Assembly: GCA_028565635.1 (NCBI GenBank)
Contig: JAOXYB010036673.1
Location: forward strand, 1-13,701
DNA from: Phoronis ovalis
Lineage: Eukaryota; Phoronida; Phoronidae
Length of the DNA: 13,701 nt
Reading direction: 5' to 3'
Under the pieces are notes generated by a model. That model was not told the DNA's origin. It worked only from the letters and a program-made list of their open reading frames with translations, and ran no database searches. Shown here in pieces: positions 10,001 through 13,701 of this stretch. The first letter of the stretch is position 1; each line of letters begins with the position of its first letter. Made by a program: the position numbers and the translations under genes.

Positions 10001-12920
10001 CTTTGAGAAAATTTTAGTACTAAAAGGTGATTTTTTTAGCATCTTTTCAATTAATTTATTGATCTTCTAATTTTCACTAAGCTATACCTCGATGACAGTT
10101 ACAGTTATGGACATGGTACATTATGTGTGACATCTGTAGGGTATACCATTGCATTCTTTGAGGTTGAAAGGTCATTTAGAGGTCAAAAGTCAAATTTTTT
10201 AAATTGCTCAAAATGTTCCAAAATGGCACACTGTTTTTTCTTGTTGATAGTACTATTTTTAAAGAGCCCCGTAGAGACTCTGTTTGGCACTTGGATGCAC
10301 AGCTTAAAAGGATCTGTTTAGAGTGCCTTCTGGGTTTCTTGGGTTTCTTATAAAAAGATTCTAAATCTGTTAATCCCATTTTGTAACAGTGACACTTAAC
10401 AATTAAGAATAAAATATGTGTACCTAATAATTAATCTTGCAAGCTGTTGATGAAATGTCATGTGACTATACTTTAATAGTTATTTATTCCCAAGTTGCAT
10501 TTTTTAATTTCCTAAATGCTATGTGGTTTTATTTTCATTTTATGCAGGCTTGATTTTGAATATTACAAAGTTAACTTGGGTCTCAGACAATACTAAATAT
10601 TTTAAATAATGATTTAATTTATAATAATTTTAGATTCTAATGAATGGAAAAGACATTCCTAAATTTGTTCCACTTGCTAAAATGGCCAAGAAATGCATTG
10701 CTTGCTTATTAAACAACAGAGGTAAGAATCTACGCAGTGAACAGGTTAATGATCAATTTAAGATTTACCTTTAATTAATTTTGGGTAATGTTAGAATTTT
10801 AACACGATAGTTTTTTACTCCAAGCTTTTGCAGCTGTTTAGGGAACACATTTAAGATATGTTGTACCTTGCACAGAGCTTTGAGCAAATTCAATTTTTTA
10901 CAGTAGGAGCAAAAAGCCACTTTCAAGCATTTCAAACAGAATACAAGGAAATCTATTTTCAAGATATGTTGTACCTCGTACAGAGCTTTGAAGCAAATTC
11001 AAATTTTACAGTAGGAGCAAACAACATATTTCAAGCATTTAAAACAGAATATAAGGACATCTATTGTATGAAAAAAATGTTTTTAGAATTTTTTGCACTC
11101 AAACTATTGTCAAGGTGTAGAAAAATACCGATTATCGTTAAATTACGTTTGCTGATTTCGAGAAATTAATGAAGTATTTTTGATATTTATTTAATTGTTT
11201 ACATTTTTGGTGCGAAAACTGCACGAGTTCCTGCAGGCCACCCTGTCAATCAGGACTTCCAGCAGAGCAACCTGTTAACTAACTTTAATGATATATACTT
11301 GCTGTGCTTCTGTATTTAAATTCTTAGCTTTAGTTCTTACCTGTATTATTGGGAAAATGACAGAGACTCTGATGCAGCAGATGTCAAATTTAGGTTGAGT
11401 ACGGGCGAGGGGGAGTATCAGTTGCTTTTGCTCTGTGGGTACATTCACTATCAGAATGCATATAATTATTAATATCTCTAAATCTTTAAAGAAATTATGT
11501 TCACAGTATCTAAATACATTACCTCTTCCTTAGCCTCTTTCGCCTCAATTTTTTTTGTATTGCTTTACTAGAAATTTTGATTGCTCGATGAAATGTTGCT
11601 TTATTTTTTCTAGGCATTTCGAAAATGCTGCCATATAAAATTATCTGGACGTCGTGGTCTCTGTCTGGCAATGAAATATTCCAAAACATAGGGATACAGC
11701 ACATTATAATTATTGTATTATACACATTTTTTGCATAAAAGGTTATAAAACATAATATACTGAAACATAAAGCAAACATGAAATTAGATGAAAGCAAAAA
11801 CAGCTAATGCCTGGATGTTCTAACAACAGGTAATAGGATAAAGCAGTATTTGTCAATTATTCATTATGGAGACAGAAAAGTGGGCGTATTCCAACATGTT
11901 ATCATCGCTGATCATGTAATTTCCATTGTAGATTTGACAGAAATTATGTATTTAATTTAAAAAAAAAAAGTGGTGCCACAGAATTTTATGTAATGAAGGT
12001 ACTGCCTTTTGTCCTATTCACTGTGCAGAAATAAAAAAATGAGTATTTCATCGTCATAAGGGTCTAGCTTAGCCTTAAAGTTCAGGTTCTAAGACAATTA
12101 AGTCTTGTATTTCAATAAATGTTAAAAGTATATGAAGCCTTCTGTTTTAATTTAGTAATAATGTAAATTTGGACATATTTTAACTTTATGGTTTGTCGTT
12201 ACACAAATATTTTAGGTTCTAACATACAGTTCTTATGGCAGCTTGTATCGATGATTCTCTTCTTAACCTTGTGAAAATTATATTTGAAAACGGGGTACGA
12301 GAGTTCTAGGAAGTTATTAAAATTGTGTCTTTGTACTTGTATCTTTTGTAGACACAGTGCATTTAATGACTAAAGACTGTGAGGCAAACAGTACATCTAC
12401 TGAACAGAATCAATGTGGTCCAAACTGTAATTACTACTGTCGTCAGTGTCTGTTGAACAGTTACAGAAATCCACCATTTTGTCCAGAGCATGGACTGGCA
12501 GAAAGCTCAGTTGGTTTGTGTATATAACAATCTAATCACTGCTGATTATTTGAATAATTATAATTTAACTTTTGTTATTAATAAAATTTAAGTTGCCCTG
12601 CAGTTACAATTTTGCTTCCAGATTCTTAAAAGTATTTGTTATTCTGAATCTCATACTTAGACACACTCAATTTTTTCACCAAACTTTGTATCTTTTTCAC
12701 ACAATATGTGATTGAAATAGAAAAATACAAGATCAATTAGAAATGATTCAGTTGGTAAAGATTTTTACTGATATTAAATATTACACTTTTCAGGACAAAG
12801 CAATCAGTATGCTGTTCTTATCGCTGGTAATGCAAGCTCAAATGATGAATCAAAAATATTTCATCGAGATGCCATCCGAATGAAAAATGTGTTAACAGAC
12901 TCCAGAGTATGTGGCATGAG
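788..12920 (+). CDS. Multi-exon IRAK/Pelle-like kinase + RING-like finger + caspase-like protein (partial at both ends)
   Basis: Seven exons (788-1011, 5263-5483, 8684-8787, 9037-9144, 10634-10721, 12352-12513, 12794-12920) join with exit phases 2,1,0,0,1,1,2 into 344 complete codons plus two bases without a stop. Residues 1 to about 215 are a TKL/IRAK-type kinase domain from the region after helix C to subdomain XI, with HRDIKPGN at 80-87, DLG at 100-102 and GTEGYIDP at 123-130. Residues 240-295 form a RING-like Cys/His cluster. Residues 307-344 resemble the first strand and helix of a caspase fold. The kinase part should phosphorylate Ser/Thr, the finger may act in ubiquitin transfer or protein binding, and the C-terminus may be a protease; these roles are inferred from the families. 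It is probably intracellular, since no signal peptide or membrane segment is seen, but the N-terminus is outside the window. All frames and splice sites are intact, so it does not look like a pseudogene. The closest known family name is uncertain, so no gene symbol is given. Confidence 0.8.
1012..1523. other. Intron 1, unique 5' part
   Basis: AT-rich unique-looking sequence between the exon 1 donor and the first satellite unit. No coding, RNA or repeat feature is recognised. Confidence 0.5.
1524..4215. repeat. Satellite-like tandem array A (intron 1)
   Basis: About eleven copies of a conserved core (CAATATGGCCGACTGGTGGC and variants) start near 1631, 1846, 1992, 2254, 2543, 2835, 3163, 3310, 3640 and 3787, with a degenerate last copy near 4190. 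In the best-preserved part the spacing alternates about 328-330 and 147 bases, giving a higher-order unit of 475-477. Each unit also carries a T-rich stretch with ATCAG, then CTTCATATTTGGTACAGGGT, a TGACCT/AGGTCAAA block, and a long arm containing GACGATTCGAAGGTG and a CCATGGGTTGGTGGGCGTA stretch. Units between 2740 and 3960 are most alike, pointing to recent local duplication or homogenisation. Outer units are diverged. Minus-strand open frames here are by-products of the repeat. Confidence 0.9.
4216..4508. other. Intron 1 spacer between array A and LINE relic
   Basis: No gene or clear repeat. A stem of AGTCTT/AAGACT at 4474-4490 sits between CTGATGA (4466-4472) and GAAA (4491-4494); it resembles part of a hammerhead core but lacks the other two stems. 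Confidence 0.45.
4509..5165 (-). mobile_element. Non-LTR retrotransposon (LINE) reverse-transcriptase relic
   Basis: Read on the minus strand, several frames in succession give LINE reverse-transcriptase motifs. From 5105 downward there is NGVTKLLNKLKTAKAPGLDQ and IPNKML; then, in another frame (4978-4796), NYHPVSLTSICCKLLEH; then, after an in-frame TAG, QHGVRSGHSRESQL and FSKAFDTV down to 4661; then, after another shift, WLTRSQRVIVEGESS and SGVPQGTIL down to 4509. It is clearly dead: at least two frameshifts, two or more stops, and a deletion where relatives carry the W...PIFKKG segment. The catalytic Asp of motif A is Tyr (codon at 4685-4687). The endonuclease part and the FADD part of the polymerase are missing. 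The style fits the jockey/CR1/RTE-like elements common in invertebrates; the exact clade is not resolved. The upstream edge is approximate. Confidence 0.88.
5263..5483 (+). CDS. Exon 2: kinase catalytic loop, activation segment, subdomain IX
   Basis: The acceptor is ttctctttgtag ending at 5262 and the donor is a consensus gtaagt at 5484. The first base completes the Lys codon left open by the previous exon. The exon encodes HRDIKPGNILLD (residues 80-91), so the catalytic Asp82, Lys84 and Asn87 are kept. The metal-binding motif is DLG (100-102) instead of DFG, and Asp100 is kept. The activation loop holds several Thr residues (T112, T115, T117, T124), then GTEGYIDP as in IRAK/RLK kinases. The Glu of the usual APE/DPE triplet is absent: the protein reads DP-Tyr where relatives have DPE-Tyr. 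SDVFGVGI (141-148) is one residue shorter than the usual SDVYSFGV. Activity is therefore plausible but the activation-segment anchor is unusual. Satellite arrays occupy the introns on both sides. Confidence 0.88.
5600..7404. repeat. Satellite-like tandem array B, first block (intron 2)
   Basis: The same family as the intron 1 array, same orientation. Core copies start near 5723, 6055, 6205, 6500, 6820, 6933 and 7280, with spacings of about 332, 150, 295, 320, 113 and 347, so the long/short alternation is partly lost through deletions. The first unit begins with TCATGATAACAGC, as does the first unit of the intron 1 array. Units here share family variants such as TGCCTGGACGATTCAAAGG that differ from the intron 1 units. 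Confidence 0.88.
7405..7660. repeat. Patch of short CCCTAAAAATGGGTCCA repeats
   Basis: The satellite breaks off at GGTGGCCCAAATGG and is followed by degenerate copies of CCCTAAAAATGGGTCCA(C/T)TTTT near 7432, 7487, 7590 and 7626, spaced irregularly. No coding potential. The origin is unknown; it may be the terminal region of an uncharacterised interspersed element. Confidence 0.7.
7715..8545. repeat. Satellite-like tandem array B, second block
   Basis: The satellite resumes with TTGTCTCGCAACAACTGCTTC and has core copies near 7831, 7951, 8275 and 8423 (spacings 120, 324, 148). It ends at GATGGCCCAAATGGG, the same internal point at which the first block ends. Confidence 0.85.
8546..8655. repeat. 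Second patch of CCCTAAAAATGGGTCCA repeats
   Basis: Copies near 8574, 8607 and 8638 are spaced 31-33 bases apart (TAAAAATGGGTCCACTTTTC and variants). The first ~45 bases are nearly the same as the patch at 7405. It ends about 30 bases before the exon 3 acceptor. Confidence 0.72.
8684..8787 (+). CDS. Exon 3: kinase C-lobe helices F-G
   Basis: The acceptor is tttttctgaacag ending at 8683. Two bases complete a Val codon split with the previous exon (GI-V-MWQLLSEQKAAG), matching the FGVVLLELLTG helix of TKL kinases. The exon then gives 34 in-frame codons ending in a charged helix rich in Glu, Lys and Leu (residues 160-183). The donor is CAG followed by gttaca, which is weaker than the other donors here, but reading on meets a stop at 8818-8820 and the next exon continues in phase 0. 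A short interspersed repeat patch ends only about 30 bases upstream of the acceptor. Confidence 0.75.
9037..9144 (+). CDS. Exon 4: kinase subdomain XI, C-lobe end
   Basis: The acceptor is attattttag ending at 9036 and the donor is gtaagt at 9145. The exon has exactly 36 codons in phase 0. The segment VDLAQRCLLDEERIELDELCKQL (residues about 196-218, written here in parts: VDLAQRCLL, then DEERIELDELCKQL) matches the last kinase helices, where relatives read LALRCLxxxxxxRPxMxEVVxxL. The conserved Arg is present in EERIELDEL, but the following Pro is replaced by Ile. This closes the kinase fold. Confidence 0.8.
9145..9551. other. Intron 4, unique 5' part
   Basis: AT-rich intron sequence ending in a TTC/TTTC-rich tract near 9535-9560. 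An open frame over 9265-9573 is hydrophobic, has no ATG start and matches no family I know, so it is not called. Confidence 0.5.
9645..9661 (+). promoter_or_regulatory. Candidate DR5 nuclear-receptor site, unit 1
   Basis: AGGTCA-TCTGG-AGGTCA is a perfect direct repeat with a five-base spacer, the arrangement bound by RAR/RXR heterodimers. Binding is not shown; the site lies inside a repeat within an intron. Confidence 0.4.
10169..10185 (+). promoter_or_regulatory. Candidate DR5 nuclear-receptor site, unit 3
   Basis: AGGTCA-TTTAG-AGGTCA, both half-sites perfect with a five-base spacer. The middle unit at 9910-9926 has one mismatch in its first half-site (ATGTCA-TTTGG-AGGTCA). Confidence 0.4.
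10231..10633. other. Intron 4, 3' part
   Basis: AT-rich intron between the tandem repeat and the exon 5 acceptor. Nothing further is recognised. Confidence 0.5.
10634..10721 (+). CDS. Exon 5: linker and first CxxC of a RING-like finger
   Basis: The acceptor is ataataattttag ending at 10633 and the donor is gtaaga at 10722. It continues in phase 0 from exon 4 and leaves one base for a split Asp codon. It encodes a short linker (KDIPKFVPLAKMAKK) and then CIACLLNNR, with Cys240 and Cys243 as a CxxC knuckle. Joined to the next exon this reads CIACLLNNRDTVHLM, which resembles the first loop of RING fingers. On its own the exon would be hard to recognise; phase and the cysteine pattern support it. 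Confidence 0.7.
10853..11068. repeat. 108 bp direct tandem duplication (intron 5)
   Basis: Two units, at 10853-10960 and 10961-11068, both begin AAGATATGTTGTACCT and are clearly alike throughout. The period of 108 is a multiple of three, so both units translate in one open frame (10858-11169) as a 36-residue repeat, MLYL(A/V)QSFE...TVGA...FQAF(Q/K)TEYK(E/D)IY. One unit carries an extra A after TTTGA that is offset by a shorter T run, so the frame is restored by paired indels. No splice sites join it to the gene. Confidence 0.8.
11069..12351. other. Intron 5, 3' part
   Basis: No gene recognised. There is a poly-A run near 11959-11969. The minus-strand open frame at 11519-11797 ends in a Lys/Arg-rich stretch but has no recognisable domain. 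Confidence 0.5.
12352..12513 (+). CDS. Exon 6: second half of RING-like zinc finger
   Basis: The acceptor is atcttttgtag ending at 12351; the donor at 12514 (gtttgt) is moderate. The split first codon is Asp249. Cys/His residues are at 258, 270, 274, 278, 281, 292 and His295, giving C270-x3-C-x3-C-x2-C-x10-C-P-E-H. Together with Cys240/Cys243 in exon 5 this makes a plausible cross-brace: site one C240, C243, C278, C281; site two C270, C274, C292, H295. The local text CNYYCRQCLL followed by FCPEH strongly resembles the CGHxxCxxCL...CPxC half of RING domains. The usual CxH pair is replaced by Cx3C. An E3 ligase or adaptor role is inference. Confidence 0.78.
12794..12920 (+). CDS. Exon 7: start of a caspase-like (C14-type) domain
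   Basis: The acceptor is acacttttcag ending at 12793 and the donor is gtaata at 12921. The split first codon is Gly303; two bases remain at the end, so coding continues beyond. Residues 307-315 (QYAVLIAGN) fit the first buried strand of caspase-fold enzymes (xxALLIGxN), and HRDAIRMKNVL at 326-336 fits the following helix, where relatives have a DAxxMxxxL pattern. The catalytic His and Cys would be in later exons, so protease activity cannot be judged. Other alpha/beta folds beginning with a similar strand remain possible. Confidence 0.68.
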
Positions 12921-13380
12921 GTAATAAACTTTTTAACTTAAAATGTTATTCAATATATGTTGTGTTATGTGTGCTTTATTTAAAGTGATACTGAAGGGTG
13001 TTTTAAAAATTTTCTTTGGCAAATATATTGTTTTGTGAAAATTAAGTTAAAATGACATGCTATTATAGACTGTTCAGACTCATTTCTAAAATTTACATGA
13101 AATGCAAACATGATTAATTTTAAAATCTTTTGAATTAGATTCAGTTAAAGATTTGGAGTAACTTGGAATGACTTTTACTATCTCCTTACTCAGCTAGGAT
13201 TAGCACATTTTTGTAACAATCGTATTTGGTTTTATAATAATTCTGCTTCCCAAGCGGGTGATGGGCATGTCTCAAATCCCTTGTTATAGAATGCACTTAC
13301 CAAGTTATGTGTATATAGTTTATTGTCACAGTAATATATTTTACAAAGTATATGGACAAATACAAAAAAACTACTAATAA
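12921..13380. other. Intron after the last visible exon
   Basis: It follows the donor at 12921. I found no acceptor followed by caspase-like coding sequence, so the gene continues past the window. Confidence 0.55.
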
Positions 13381-13560
13381 ACAATACTAAATAATACTAC
13401 TAATATGTAAACTACAATATGACTACACACATATATGTGCAAACTTGTACACACATATACCCATGCATACCTGTGTGTATGTGTCCATGTACATGGTAAC
13501 ATACACACACGCACACGCATATACATATATACAAATACTTCTAATAATATATATGAGTAC
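13381..13560. repeat. CA/TA-rich microsatellite with nested inverted repeats
   Basis: Interrupted ACACAC, ATATAC and GTGTGT runs. TGTGTGTATGT (13472-13482) is the exact reverse complement of ACATACACACA (13499-13509). The 16-base loop between them contains a 12-base palindrome, CCATGTACATGG (13485-13496). Confidence 0.8.
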
Positions 13561-13701
13561 TGATATACCCCAGGGGGGGTAACAGTCAGAATACCTGGGT
13601 ACGCATGTTCGTTACAAAAAGCATGGTGAAAGGGTATGTTTTTCAGCATTCAGACCGGACACCCAGTACGCCCTGAAAAGGGTATAAAATAGCTTAAAAA
13701 T

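Larger units (their letters stand above)
9552..10230. repeat. Three-unit ~260 bp tandem repeat with DR5-like half-sites
   Basis: Three diverged units start near 9552, 9806 and 10067. They share CCAATTTTCACTAAG, TTATGGACATGGTA, GGTCATTTGGAGGTCAA and TAGTACTAAAAGGTGAT. Matching points at 9645, 9910 and 10169 give a period of 265 then 259. The third unit breaks off near 10230. Each unit contains paired AGGTCA-type half-sites five bases apart. Confidence 0.85.

Noticed and set aside
11519-11797. Minus-strand frame with a basic C-terminus
   Set aside because: No recognisable domain; the Lys/Arg stretch mirrors a T/C-rich tract on the + strand.
13374-13649. Minus-strand frame rich in Tyr, Val and His
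   Set aside because: It is the translation of a CA/TA microsatellite.

Overview
The window is metazoan nuclear DNA, most likely from an invertebrate. It is AT-rich. One gene is broken into short exons by GT-AG introns, and the introns are packed with tandem repeats and a decayed LINE. I cannot name the species. There is no bacterial operon structure, tRNA, rRNA or CRISPR array.

The only gene I can support runs on the + strand from 788 to 12920 and is open at both ends. Seven exons join with matching reading phases into 344 complete codons plus two bases with no stop: 788-1011, 5263-5483, 8684-8787, 9037-9144, 10634-10721, 12352-12513 and 12794-12920. They encode, in order, most of an IRAK/Pelle-like (TKL) protein kinase domain, a RING-like zinc finger split across two exons, and the start of what looks like a caspase-fold (peptidase C14-type) domain. 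The kinase glycine loop and ATP-binding lysine lie upstream of the window. The caspase catalytic His and Cys, if present, lie downstream. Kinase, RING-like finger and caspase-like domain in one polypeptide is the unusual find here and suggests a self-contained signalling or cell-death effector.

Region by region: 1-787 is upstream intron. Intron 1 (1012-5262) holds about 2.7 kb of a satellite-like array with roughly 330 + 147 bp subunits, then a minus-strand LINE reverse-transcriptase relic (4509 to about 5165). Intron 2 (5484-8683) holds a second array of the same family, interrupted and ended by patches of a short GGGTCCA-type repeat. Intron 4 (9145-10633) holds three ~260 bp tandem units, each carrying a DR5-like pair of AGGTCA half-sites. 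Intron 5 (10722-12351) holds a 108 bp tandem duplication. After the last exon, 12921-13701 is noncoding, with a CA/TA-rich microsatellite and a long nested palindrome near 13472-13509.
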